From: Streptosporangium canum
GTDB taxonomy: Bacteria; Actinomycetota; Actinomycetes; Streptosporangiales; Streptosporangiaceae
Direction of reading: 5' to 3'
NCBI RefSeq assembly: GCF_900113865.1
Contig: NZ_FOQY01000041.1
Span: 1-63,554 of the forward strand
DNA length: 63,554 nt
Part shown: positions 49,293-57,048 of the stretch, piece by piece
How the letters are laid out: every line of letters begins with the position of its first letter
Numbering within the stretch: position 1 is the stretch's first letter
Position numbers and translations under genes: made by a program
The notes under the pieces: generated by a model
Databases searched by the model: none
What the model saw: the letters and a program-made list of their open reading frames with translations, nothing else
Told to the model about the DNA's origin: nothing

Positions 49293-49721
49293 ATGAAGAT
49301 CTTCGGACGCGAACCCGTCGTCTGGCTGGGTGCCATTTCGGCTGTCCTGGCTGTGCTCGTCACGGTCCCGGCCATAGGTCTCACCGCGGATGCGGCGGCC
49401 TGGATCATGGTCATCGTCTCCGGCGTATTCGCGATGGCGGAAGCCGCCATGACCCGCCCGTTCGTCGTCACGGCGCTGACGGGCGCGGTGCGGACTGTGC
49501 TGACGGGGCTGGTGTTCTTCGGGCTCCCGCTGTCGGAGGAGACCTCTGGCGCGATCGTGGCCGCGCTGAACATGGTGCTGGCGCTGGTGCTCGCGAACTC
49601 GGTGACGCCGGCGGCGGATCCGGCGCCGGGCTTCGTCCGGGCCCAGGGCGCCGGTGCGATGGTGGGGACGTCGGGGTATCACCCTGGTGATCACGCCGGT
49701 CAGGACCTGAGGAGCCTGTAG
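49293..49721 (+). CDS. Holin (multi-span membrane protein)
   Basis: 142 residues, CAGGAGGGG six bases upstream. Three or four hydrophobic spans (VVWLGAISAVLAVLVTVPAIGL, AAAWIMVIVSGVFAMAEAAM, TVLTGLVFFGLPL, AIVAALNMVLALVLAN) and a polar tail. Typical phage-holin size and location, downstream of the endolysin after a terminator. Confidence 0.75.
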   Translation: MKIFGREPVVWLGAISAVLAVLVTVPAIGLTADAAAWIMVIVSGVFAMAEAAMTRPFVVTALTGAVRTVLTGLVFFGLPLSEETSGAIVAALNMVLALVLANSVTPAADPAPGFVRAQGAGAMVGTSGYHPGDHAGQDLRSL

Positions 49722-49804
49722 GCCGAGAGCACTACCTACCCCGCATACTGGAGGTGGGGGCCCCTGACGTGCGGACACACGGCTCGGGGCCCCACCCAGA
49801 CATC

Positions 49805-49846
49805 AGAGCGCCCGTCCCCTTCGTAGGGGGCGGGCGCTCTTTCGTC
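49805..49846. terminator. Strong bidirectional terminator
   Basis: AGAGCGCCCGTCCCC / GGGGGCGGGCGCTCT arms (near-perfect) flanked by TTT and AAA ends. It separates the rightward holin from the leftward gene at 49865. Confidence 0.85.
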
Positions 49847-49864
49847 ATATGTGCGCTGGTCGCG

Positions 49865-50641
49865 CTATCCGTTGGCGGCGTCGGCGTAGTCGCCCAACGC
49901 CTTGTTGAGCAGGGCAGTGGCCAGGTCAGCGGCCTGCTCCAGGAGCGTCTCGTTTAGTGCCAACCCGAGCATCACACTGTCGGGGTCGCGCATGCGTGCG
50001 GCGCTCACGGGCTGGCTGAATCTCACCGCGGCCCAGGTGCGCCCATGCGCAAAGCCGGAGCACTCCTGCCATCGGGCCAAGGCCTCTGGCATGTTCACAG
50101 CCGTACCAGCGGCACGCACGGTATGGGAATAGCGGAAACGTTCTGTTACCTGCTGCATGCGAAGCCCTAGCTCCTTCGCGATTCCATCAATCTGCTTTAT
50201 ACGGTCCGTTGCCTTCTGGCCAGGCGGAGACGGTACATGGCCAGTGGTCCTCTCCCAATAGGAGCGTTCGGTCATGTCGTGGCGCCAGACGCGCAGCGTC
50301 CGCTCTCGACGGTGGGCGCGGTTCGGGTCATCAAGGATCCACACAGCGAGCGAGCTGGGTTCGATCACCCCACGCAGCAGCGTCCATGGGGCGGCGTTGG
50401 TGACTTCTCCAGCCTTCATCACAAGGGAGCGGAGGGCGATCACATGGTCTACTGCCGCTCCGATGGAGCTCGTTACGAGAGAGGAAACCTTGTATCCCCC
50501 CATGCCGACATCGTCTTGTGCCAGCGAGCTGGTCGGGCCGACCTCGTCCAAGCCAAAGCTGATCTGCTGCTCGGTGTGCTCCGTGAGGGATTCCGCGATC
50601 TCAAAGAGTTCGGAAAGGAACTGCATGTTGGCGTTACTCAT
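49865..50641 (-). CDS. Unknown 258-residue accessory protein
   Basis: Helical soluble protein (AVDHVIALRSLVMKAG, LLRGVIEPSSLAVWILDDPN, a late ECSGFAHGRTWA). The FAHG-type end and all-helical layout recall HEPN-like or DUF5677-like host proteins, but I cannot assign it. Terminators on both sides and AT-leaning flanks mark a one-gene cargo unit: a lysogenic-conversion or defence gene candidate. CGTTA repeats lie in its promoter. Confidence 0.6.
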   Translation of the reverse strand: MSNANMQFLSELFEIAESLTEHTEQQISFGLDEVGPTSSLAQDDVGMGGYKVSSLVTSSIGAAVDHVIALRSLVMKAGEVTNAAPWTLLRGVIEPSSLAVWILDDPNRAHRRERTLRVWRHDMTERSYWERTTGHVPSPPGQKATDRIKQIDGIAKELGLRMQQVTERFRYSHTVRAAGTAVNMPEALARWQECSGFAHGRTWAAVRFSQPVSAARMRDPDSVMLGLALNETLLEQAADLATALLNKALGDYADAANG

Positions 50642-50651
50642 GGGGTGATGA

Positions 50652-50673
50652 CGTTACGCCGTTATGTCGTTAC
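50652..50673. promoter_or_regulatory. Three CGTTA repeats upstream of the accessory gene
   Basis: CGTTAC, CGTTAT and CGTTAC at 8-bp steps sit 11-32 bases before the leftward start (TAACG on the coding strand). Possibly operator overlapping the promoter. Confidence 0.35.
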
Positions 50674-50695
50674 TTGCTCAGCATTTTCTGTAGGT

Positions 50696-50726
50696 GGTCC
50701 CGGCTCCCCTCGCCGGAGCCGGGACC
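50696..50726. terminator. 12-bp-stem terminator
   Basis: GGTCCCGGCTCC / GGAGCCGGGACC with a 7-base loop. Terminates the leftward 54-residue gene and insulates the neighbouring accessory gene. Confidence 0.75.
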
Positions 50727-50742
50727 TATCACCTCAGACGTC

Positions 50743-50907
50743 TCACGCGCCCCTCAGGTTGTCCGGCGAGTCTGTACGGAGATCACCGCTCATGACGGCT
50801 TCCGCGTCCTCCTGCGTGCCGCCGGCAGCGAGGGTAAGCCGGGCCCGGGCGGCGTCGCGGTCGAGGCGGGCGAGCGCGGGCACCAGGCCGTCGATGCTGT
50901 CGTTCAT
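50743..50907 (-). CDS. 54-residue leftward protein
   Basis: MNDSIDGLVPALARLDRDAARARLTLAAGG..., helical and acidic-basic mixed. It lies between two terminators, so it would need its own promoter. No motif; weak ribosome site (GCAGAGCGAG). Confidence 0.45.
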   Translation of the reverse strand: MNDSIDGLVPALARLDRDAARARLTLAAGGTQEDAEAVMSGDLRTDSPDNLRGA

Positions 50908-50947
50908 GCTCGCTCTGCGGGTTGATCGTCCGCAGTCGCTCTGCAAC

Positions 50948-50990
50948 AGAAGAGCCCCGCCATCCTTCGGGACGGCGGGGCTCTTCGTCA
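50948..50990. terminator. Terminator ending the NUDIX operon
   Basis: AGAGCCCCGCC / GGCGGGGCTCT arms with an inner imperfect stem (50950-50987), flanked by AAG and TTC. Ends the leftward accessory operon. Confidence 0.8.
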
Positions 50991-50997
50991 TGCTCGG

Positions 50998-51453
50998 TCA
51001 GGCCAGCGCTGGTTCATGCCAGCCGTGCACGCCGATCCCCACGCCGCTGCGATACGCCTCGACGCCCGCCGCGGTGTACGGCACCGTGTTGTCCGGCAGT
51101 TGGTCGGCCGGCACCCAGGCGAGCCCGCCGCACTTGTGCGGCTCGGCGTTCACCACGTCGCCGTCCCACGACGACACCGCGAAGAACACCCCGATCCGCG
51201 GGAGCCCCTCCGGTGACAGGTGGTGGATGACAGTGGCCGGCTGCAGGTCCGCCGGGCTGATGGTGACGCCGACCTCCTCGAAGGCCTCCCGGATGGCGCA
51301 CTCCACCACCGTCTCGCCGGGCTCCAGGTGGCCGGACGGCAGGCAGTACCAGCCGTCGCGGTAACCCGTACCCTCCCGGAGGGAGAGCAGGATCTGATCG
51401 CCGCGCTGCAGGATCACGTGGACGTCGACGGTGACTTGATACCGCTCTGCCAT
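50998..51453 (-). CDS. NUDIX hydrolase
   Basis: 151 residues; AGGAGG seven bases upstream. Complete Nudix box at 41-63: G41-x5-E47-x7-R55-E56-x2-E59-E60-x-G62 (GHLEPGETVVECAIREAFEEVG). Cleaves a nucleoside diphosphate linked to another group; substrate unknown. NUDIX genes are typical companions of actinomycete integrative conjugative elements. Last gene of a run with a thymidylate-kinase-like enzyme, a B12-radical SAM protein and a glycosylase. Confidence 0.9.
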   Translation of the reverse strand: MAERYQVTVDVHVILQRGDQILLSLREGTGYRDGWYCLPSGHLEPGETVVECAIREAFEEVGVTISPADLQPATVIHHLSPEGLPRIGVFFAVSSWDGDVVNAEPHKCGGLAWVPADQLPDNTVPYTAAGVEAYRSGVGIGVHGWHEPALA

Positions 51454-51478
51454 GGTGGGCCTCCTGGTGGTGCGAGCG

Positions 51479-52084
51479 TTACCCGCGTGACGATAGTCGA
51501 CGGATGCGGTCGGTGATGGCCGCTGCGGCGACTTGCGGTGGAACCTCCCCGGTGTCGATCCGGTAGTACGGCGGGAACCCGTCCTCGGCGAGGACGTCGG
51601 CCAGCTCGTCGTACAGCTGGGCCTCGATCGCACTGGACCCGTCGTGCTCGAACCGGGAGTGCACACCTCGTACGGTGAGCCGCTGCTCCAGGGTGGCCGG
51701 GGCGGCGGTGACGAGGACGGACAGGTCCGGCCGGGCGGCCAGAGCGTTGAGCTGGCGGATGTAGTCCAGCGGGACGCCGTCCCTCACCTGGAGCACGTAG
51801 GAGGAGGGCACGTATCGGTCGCACACCACCACCGCGCCCCCCGCCAGCGCAGGGTGGATCTCGGCGGCCAGGTGGTGGTAGCGATCTGCGGCGACCAGGC
51901 AGGCCAGCGCGGTGCCGGAGAACGTTGCGGTCTGGTGGCGGGCCACCGTGCCGAGGGGGCCGTCGGACGGCTCCCGGGTAGCGAACACTGGGATGCCTGC
52001 GGCGGCGAGCTGCTCGGCGACCAGGGCGACGAGTGTGGACTTGCCGGCGCCGCCGGGCCCGTCCAGGGTGACGAACAGGCTCAT
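51479..52084 (-). CDS. Thymidylate-kinase-like nucleotide kinase
   Basis: 201 residues, ATGA overlap with the radical-SAM gene. P-loop GPGGAGKS (9-16), TREPSDGPLG, AADRYHH (66-71) and the CDRYVPSSYVLQ motif (88-99) match TMP kinases, with a LID-like RGVHSRFEHDG later. It should phosphorylate a deoxynucleoside monophosphate. Coupling to the radical SAM enzyme suggests a modified nucleotide substrate, which is inference. Confidence 0.85.
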   Translation of the reverse strand: MSLFVTLDGPGGAGKSTLVALVAEQLAAAGIPVFATREPSDGPLGTVARHQTATFSGTALACLVAADRYHHLAAEIHPALAGGAVVVCDRYVPSSYVLQVRDGVPLDYIRQLNALAARPDLSVLVTAAPATLEQRLTVRGVHSRFEHDGSSAIEAQLYDELADVLAEDGFPPYYRIDTGEVPPQVAAAAITDRIRRLSSRG

Positions 52085-53538
52085 GCGGTCCTCCGGGAGT
52101 GCTGGGCGCGGGCGAGGTCGGCCAGGTGCTGGTGGATCTCCTGCTCGGTGGCCTCGCCGAACTGGATGCCGGAGGAGAAGTTGAACTCGTCGCGGCCGCG
52201 GAGCTCCTCGCTGCTGCCGAGGTCGACGGGCGCGTAGTCCAGGAGCTGCTCGGCGGTGTAGCGGCCGGTGGCCATGAGCCGCGTCCACTCGGGGGTGCCG
52301 GGGTAGGGGCGGAACTGGAACACCGATGCCCGGAACGTTCCCGGCGTGGTGGCGGTGAGGTCCCACAGGCGGTGAATCAGGTCGACGGTCTCGCCCAGCT
52401 CCGCCCGGGTTTCGGTGGGGAAGCCGAGGATGAAGTAGCCCTTGATGCGGATGCCGCGGATGGTGAGCCGCTGCACCACCGACAGGATCATGTCCCGGGT
52501 GATGCGCTTGTCGATGTAGCTCAACATCCGCTCCGAGCCGCTTTCGACGCCGAGGGCGACTTCGCGGAGCCCGCATGCGGCGAGCAGGTCGAGTGTTGCG
52601 TCCGGGACTCGGTGCAGCACGTTGATGCGGCCGGTGGCGTCCCACACCGCCCAGTCGCCGACCTTCTCGGCGGCGAACGCGGCCATCATCTGGTCGATCA
52701 CCCGCCTGGCCCCCAAAAACAAGTCGTCCACGAAGCGAAACGCCGTCACCCCGTGCTCGTCGCGGAGCTGGTGCATCTCGGCGATGATGTCGAGCGGGTC
52801 GCGGACCCGGATGGTGATGTCGGGGTTCGCGCTGACCGCGGCGCCGCAGAACGAGCAGTCGTAGGGGCAGCCGCGCGCCCCGACCATGTTCGCCTCGACT
52901 CTGCCGTCGCCGGCCAGGTACGGGTCCTGGGCGAGGTAGACGCGGTCGACGAACGGCAGGCTGTTGATGTTCGGGGCGAGGTGGTGGCTGGTGCCGGGCC
53001 GGCCGCCGGTGACCGGGGCTCCGAGGAGCGGATCGATCCACATCACGCCGGGCAGGTCGGCCCGGTTGCGGTGATCGTCCAAGAGCTCGACGACGCGGGT
53101 CTCGGCCTCGCCGAGGATGAGGGCGTCGCAGCGGGCCAGCCGCGGGTCGGTGAGGATCGGGACGGGCATGGCCTTGGCGTGGTGGCCGCCGACCATGATG
53201 CGGATGCTCGGGTCGAGGGCGGCGGCGATGTCGGCGCTGATCTCGTAGGTGGGGGCCAGCAGGTTGAACCCGGCCCAGCGGGGGGCGACCTGGTTGATCA
53301 GGTCGATGGTGTCGGTGATGGGGAGGCCGGCGGCCTCGGCGTCCAGGATGCCGACCCGGTAGCCGTGGTTGGCGGCGTAGGTGGCGATGTAGGCCATGCC
53401 GAGCACCGGCAAGGTGTAGTCGTTGATGCGGGGCCGGAGGGTGTAGTCCCGCAGGGGTGCGTTGACGAGGAGCAGGTCGAGCTGCGCAGGTGTGGTGCCT
53501 TGTTCAGTGGTGCGTACTCCCTTGATCAGTGCGTGCAT
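52081..53538 (-). CDS. B12-binding-type radical SAM enzyme
   Basis: 485 residues; GGGGAG site upstream. A Rossmann-like cobalamin-binding-type domain (about 20-160; LDLLLVNAPLRDYTLRPRINDYTLPVLGMAYIA... without the classic DxHxxG) precedes the TIM-barrel with the cluster motif C224-x3-C228-x2-C231 (GCPYDCSFCG). Downstream GVESGSERMLSYIDKRIT and KGYFILGFPTETR are strong radical SAM motifs. Substrate unknown; methylation or rearrangement of a nucleotide is suggested by its partners. The start lies inside the glycosylase 3' end by 35 bases. Confidence 0.9.
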   Translation of the reverse strand: MHALIKGVRTTEQGTTPAQLDLLLVNAPLRDYTLRPRINDYTLPVLGMAYIATYAANHGYRVGILDAEAAGLPITDTIDLINQVAPRWAGFNLLAPTYEISADIAAALDPSIRIMVGGHHAKAMPVPILTDPRLARCDALILGEAETRVVELLDDHRNRADLPGVMWIDPLLGAPVTGGRPGTSHHLAPNINSLPFVDRVYLAQDPYLAGDGRVEANMVGARGCPYDCSFCGAAVSANPDITIRVRDPLDIIAEMHQLRDEHGVTAFRFVDDLFLGARRVIDQMMAAFAAEKVGDWAVWDATGRINVLHRVPDATLDLLAACGLREVALGVESGSERMLSYIDKRITRDMILSVVQRLTIRGIRIKGYFILGFPTETRAELGETVDLIHRLWDLTATTPGTFRASVFQFRPYPGTPEWTRLMATGRYTAEQLLDYAPVDLGSSEELRGRDEFNFSSGIQFGEATEQEIHQHLADLARAQHSRRTA

Positions 53539-54298
53539 GGTGGTCTCCCCAGGCGAGTGTGAGAACGGTGAGAGTGGATAGGTGCGGCCCGGCCAGCTCC
53601 TGCCACAGGCCGGCGAATGAGGGTTCGTCGGTGGGCCAGGTGGTGGCGGGGTCGGCGAGCGCCGCCCAGGTGCGGACGGCGAGGTCGGCGAAGGGGTAGA
53701 GGGTGAAGTCGCCGCTGTAGTCGGCGACGGCGGCCCCGGCGGTCCAGGGCCCGATGCGGGGTACGGCTTGCACGGCCTTGACCAGCACGTCAGGGGCGAG
53801 TTCCGCCCACTCGGCGCGGTGGGCGAGGTATGCGGCGGCCGCGGCCTGGAGGGGGCGTCGTTTGAACGCCATCCCCAGCGCCGCGAACTGCTCTGGGCTG
53901 AGGGCCAGGACCTCCTCTGGGGTGGGGATGAGCGCGGTCGGCCCGGCCGCCTGGCCGGCGGCGGTCCGGAACGCGGCGTGCATTTTGCGGGCCTGTCCGG
54001 CGCGGATGACCTGTCGGATGATCGCGGTGGCCAGGGCTTCCCACAGGTCGGCGTTGCGCCACCGCTGGACGGGGCCGAGCTGGTTCAGGGCGGTGCGTAG
54101 CTCGGCCGGGAGGGGGGTGTCGTGCAGGGCTGCGGGCGTGTAGACGTCGAGGGTCGGGGCGGCGCCGTCACCGCCGAGCAGGGTGGTGGTGTCGGGATGG
54201 GTGAGGAGCCAGGTGCCGGCCGGGGCGCGCATGGCGCGGACCGGTGCGGCGTCGGAGATGGTGTCCCATCCGGGGTGGTCGAGCATGGTCCAGTTCAT
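53504..54298 (-). CDS. HhH-GPD DNA glycosylase (AlkA-like)
   Basis: 264 residues; GGAGG seven bases upstream. N-terminal domain to about 70, helices with IIRQVIRAGQARKMHAAF, then the helix-hairpin-helix VQAVPRIGPWTAGAAV (176-191) and catalytic Asp205 in YPFADLAVRTWA, as in 3-methyladenine glycosylases of the AlkA branch. No iron-sulfur cysteines. Excises damaged or modified bases. First of the four enzyme genes that overlap or nearly abut. Confidence 0.85.
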   Translation of the reverse strand: MNWTMLDHPGWDTISDAAPVRAMRAPAGTWLLTHPDTTTLLGGDGAAPTLDVYTPAALHDTPLPAELRTALNQLGPVQRWRNADLWEALATAIIRQVIRAGQARKMHAAFRTAAGQAAGPTALIPTPEEVLALSPEQFAALGMAFKRRPLQAAAAAYLAHRAEWAELAPDVLVKAVQAVPRIGPWTAGAAVADYSGDFTLYPFADLAVRTWAALADPATTWPTDEPSFAGLWQELAGPHLSTLTVLTLAWGDHHARTDQGSTHH

Positions 54299-54425
54299 GG
54301 GTGGTTCCTCCAAGGTGCGGAGTGGATCGGGTGGGGCGGCTGGGGCGTGGGTGGGCCGCGTGGCCGCCACGGTAGGGCATCAGGTGTCATCGGGGCCCTC
54401 GTTGTCGTAGGACGAGATGCGGCGG

Positions 54426-54698
54426 TTACAGGGCCAGCCAGGCCGCGAGCATGATTGCCGCGCAGCCGTACCCGCACACCCGCAGGAGCCCGGGCCGTGG
54501 AGATCGGGTGACGGCGTACATCGCCGATAAGGCGGCCACAGAGAACGTGGCGACTGCGAGACCGGTCAGCCCTGTGAGGCCTGGCAGGGTGTCGGCGCGG
54601 GGGATGAGGGTCGCCGCGATGATCGCCCCGATGGAGAAGAACAGGGTTTCGGCCCAGGCGTGCGCCAGAGGTTTGCCGACTAACGGTGGGATGTTCAT
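54426..54698 (-). CDS. Small multi-span membrane protein (Spd-like)
   Basis: 90 residues; GGAGG eight bases upstream. Three hydrophobic spans (TLFFSIGAIIAATLI, TGLAVATFSVAALSAMYAV, GYGCAAIMLAAWLAL). Small membrane proteins beside TraB are usual in Streptomyces plasmids, where Spd proteins aid intramycelial spread. The name is by analogy. Confidence 0.6.
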   Translation of the reverse strand: MNIPPLVGKPLAHAWAETLFFSIGAIIAATLIPRADTLPGLTGLTGLAVATFSVAALSAMYAVTRSPRPGLLRVCGYGCAAIMLAAWLAL

Positions 54699-54711
54699 GA
54701 CGGGCGCCTCC

Positions 54712-54903
54712 GTGGGGGTGTGGGGGGTCGGGTAGGGGTGGGGGTTGAACGTGCTCGGGGAGCGGAAAGGGGGGGGTCTGGGTGCCCCCCACGACCCCCA
54801 CACGGGTGAGTATCCGCAGTTGGGGCGGGTGTGGGGGTGCCACGGGGCAGGTGTGGGGGTATGGGACCCCCACGTGGTACTCCCACGTGGGGGGTGTGGG
54901 GGT
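54712..54903. repeat. GTGGGGGT repeat cluster: candidate transfer locus (clt)
   Basis: The octamer GTGGGGGT occurs exactly at 54712, 54738, 54831, 54853 and 54896, and inverted (ACCCCCAC) at 54794 and 54866; variants with one more G are at 54720 and 54887. A pair of CCACGTGG palindromes lies near 54871-54889. The cluster fills the gap after the traB stop. In streptomycete plasmids the cis-acting transfer locus is a set of 8-bp repeats next to traB, read by the TraB C-terminal winged helix. Confidence 0.6.
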
Positions 54904-57017
54904 CACGCGGCCGGCCAGTCGGCGACCTCGGGCGGCACCTGGAGCTCGCCGCGGCGGATCGCGTTGGCCGCCTCTTCGAGGTGCTGGCGCTCGTAGCCGC
55001 GGAGCTTCTCGCCGCCGCGTTCGAACGGATTCGGCAGTGTCCGCACGCCGAGGGCGCCCAGGAGCGCGGCGAGCTCGCCCTGCTCCAGTCGGAGGGCGCG
55101 GGCCAGCGCCACGGAGTGGATGCGCCGGTCCTCGCCGATCACCTGCAGGGCACGCACGAGAAGCTCCGGCAGCGGGCGGCCGGCCTCGACCTCATGGACC
55201 TGCTCGGCGCGCAGCGTCTCGACCCGCTCAGGCTCCAAGTCGTACTGGCCGGCGAACAGGGAGCCGGCCGCCGCGGTGGCGGCAATCTCAGCAGGATCCG
55301 GCCAGGACGCCACCCCACCGCGGAGCACGGTGAGATGCGGGGCGCTGGTCCGAGCAGGCGACGGAGCAGGCTCGGCCGGCGGCTGCGGGGCGCGCAGCTT
55401 CTCTGCGGGCAAAGCCACCTCCTTGCCGCCACCGAACGCCTTCCGCATCCGCGTCAGCCGATCCCGGTAGACGTCGCCGCCGACCGCGATACCGGCAGCG
55501 TCCAGGTCAGGCCGGTTGTTGGCGATCGTCACCGCAGCCCGGGCGATGTCGCCGTGCTTGAGGTAACCGGCCTTGAACGGGCGGACCGTCGCGCCGGGGA
55601 CGCGGTAGAAGCCCGTGCCGGGTCCGGCCAGCTCGTCAGGGTCGGCACCCTTGTTCCAACCGAACAGGTAGGCGAGCTCGGCCTCGTCGTCGCAGAACAT
55701 GCCGATCTTCACCCGGGACTGCTTGATCACGTCGGGGGAGACCATGTCCTGCACAGCCCGCAGCGAACTGATGATGGTGTTGAACCCGGCATCGCGGCCG
55801 ATGCGCAGCAGCTCCTCGATGTTGTCGCGGATCTCGTTCTTGATCGGGTCGCGGGTGGTGGTCGACATCAGCTCACCGCCCTCGTCGACGAGGAGCTGAT
55901 ACGACGGCAGCCCAGCCGACAGCGGCAGCAGAGACAGGTTGTGCTTGACCTTCAGGTGCCGGTAGCTGGTCTTGCGGTCGATGGCCATCTCGACCAGGAT
56001 CCGCGTCATCTCCAGCGCCTCGTCGAGATCGGAGGCGACCCAGTCGATCGCCGGCCGCTCGGTCTCCCCTTCCAGCCAGGGGTGCAGCCACGGCTGCGCC
56101 AGTGACCCGCCGTTGACGTCGATGACGGCGGTCAGCCCGTTGAAGCAGCGAGCGGCCTCCCAGATGAGGCCGTGCAACACGGTCGTCTTGCCGGATCCCT
56201 TCTGGCCGACCAGGATGACCGACTCCTCGCGCAGCGGCACGGTCATGGGGCTGGAGTCGCGGTGCTCACCCAGCCACGCCGGTTCGTGGATGTCGCGGGC
56301 GGACAGGTCGCCGTGCCAGTCGACGTCCTCGGTGAGCCGGTTGACCGTCATCACGTGCATCACGAAGGAGCCGCGGTGCGGACCCTTGGCCACCTCCACC
56401 CCGCACCCGTCGGGCAGGCGGGCGGCGGCGGCGAGCTGGTCGCAGGCGCCGGCCAGCTGCTGGCGGGTCGTGCCGTCCAGCGGCAGCAGCCCGGTCAGCG
56501 TGTAGCCGGCCTTGCTGTCCCAGGTCCGCACGTCGGTGATCTCCACCCGGATGCGGGTGACGTCCAGGATCCGCTGCTCCCACTCGGCGGCGACCTGGGC
56601 GACGCGCCGCGGGATGACCGCGGCGCGCGTCGTCCTGGCGGTGGCGGCGGGTTCCTTGATGCGAAACCAGGGGGCCAACGCGCCGGCGGCCAGAGCGCCC
56701 AGGCCGAGCGTGTAGAAAGCGCCGGAGGTCCACGGCGTGGTCGCCGCGGTGTAGGCCACCCAGGACCCGGCACCCAGCACGCAGCACAACCGATACAGCA
56801 GGGTGGGTGTGTGCGTGCCGACCTCGGCACTGTGGGCGATGGACCCGATGGCCGAGACGGCGGTGCCAGCCGCCGCCCATACGGGGGCGAGCTCCACCGC
56901 GTGGGCGGCGGCGGCGAGCGCGGCCACGCCGAGGAAGCCGTTGACCGCGCCGGACACCGCGCCGCGCGGCGCCAGCGACCAGTCGGCCATCGGCCTGGTC
57001 TTCGTCGTGGTGGTCAC
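54903..57017 (-). CDS. FtsK/SpoIIIE-type DNA translocase (TraB-like)
   Basis: 704 residues; AAGGAG five bases before the GTG. Two or more N-terminal membrane spans (about 20-115), a cytosolic linker, then the hexameric ATPase with Walker A GQKGSGKT (271-278), Walker B YQLLVDEGGEL (373-383) and an RAVQDMVSPDVIKQS stretch, and a C-terminal winged helix (about 625-690). This is the plan of TraB, which moves double-stranded DNA between mycelia in actinomycete conjugation. Not a chromosomal FtsK (gamma and length differ; gamma-type domain is on the 16716 protein). Confidence 0.85.
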   Translation of the reverse strand: MTTTTKTRPMADWSLAPRGAVSGAVNGFLGVAALAAAAHAVELAPVWAAAGTAVSAIGSIAHSAEVGTHTPTLLYRLCCVLGAGSWVAYTAATTPWTSGAFYTLGLGALAAGALAPWFRIKEPAATARTTRAAVIPRRVAQVAAEWEQRILDVTRIRVEITDVRTWDSKAGYTLTGLLPLDGTTRQQLAGACDQLAAAARLPDGCGVEVAKGPHRGSFVMHVMTVNRLTEDVDWHGDLSARDIHEPAWLGEHRDSSPMTVPLREESVILVGQKGSGKTTVLHGLIWEAARCFNGLTAVIDVNGGSLAQPWLHPWLEGETERPAIDWVASDLDEALEMTRILVEMAIDRKTSYRHLKVKHNLSLLPLSAGLPSYQLLVDEGGELMSTTTRDPIKNEIRDNIEELLRIGRDAGFNTIISSLRAVQDMVSPDVIKQSRVKIGMFCDDEAELAYLFGWNKGADPDELAGPGTGFYRVPGATVRPFKAGYLKHGDIARAAVTIANNRPDLDAAGIAVGGDVYRDRLTRMRKAFGGGKEVALPAEKLRAPQPPAEPAPSPARTSAPHLTVLRGGVASWPDPAEIAATAAAGSLFAGQYDLEPERVETLRAEQVHEVEAGRPLPELLVRALQVIGEDRRIHSVALARALRLEQGELAALLGALGVRTLPNPFERGGEKLRGYERQHLEEAANAIRRGELQVPPEVADWPAA

Positions 57018-57048
57018 AGGTACTCCTTGGCGGTGCTGGTTGAGCTGG

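Noticed and set aside
51479..53041. Single large leftward frame joining the kinase to an upstream Arg/Pro-rich part
   Set aside because: The part before the kinase ATG is the radical SAM gene read in another frame; the ATGA overlap marks the true start.
54903..57017. Chromosomal FtsK as identity of the translocase
   Set aside because: It lacks the gamma domain signature and typical length, is encoded next to Spd-like genes and sits inside the att-bounded element.
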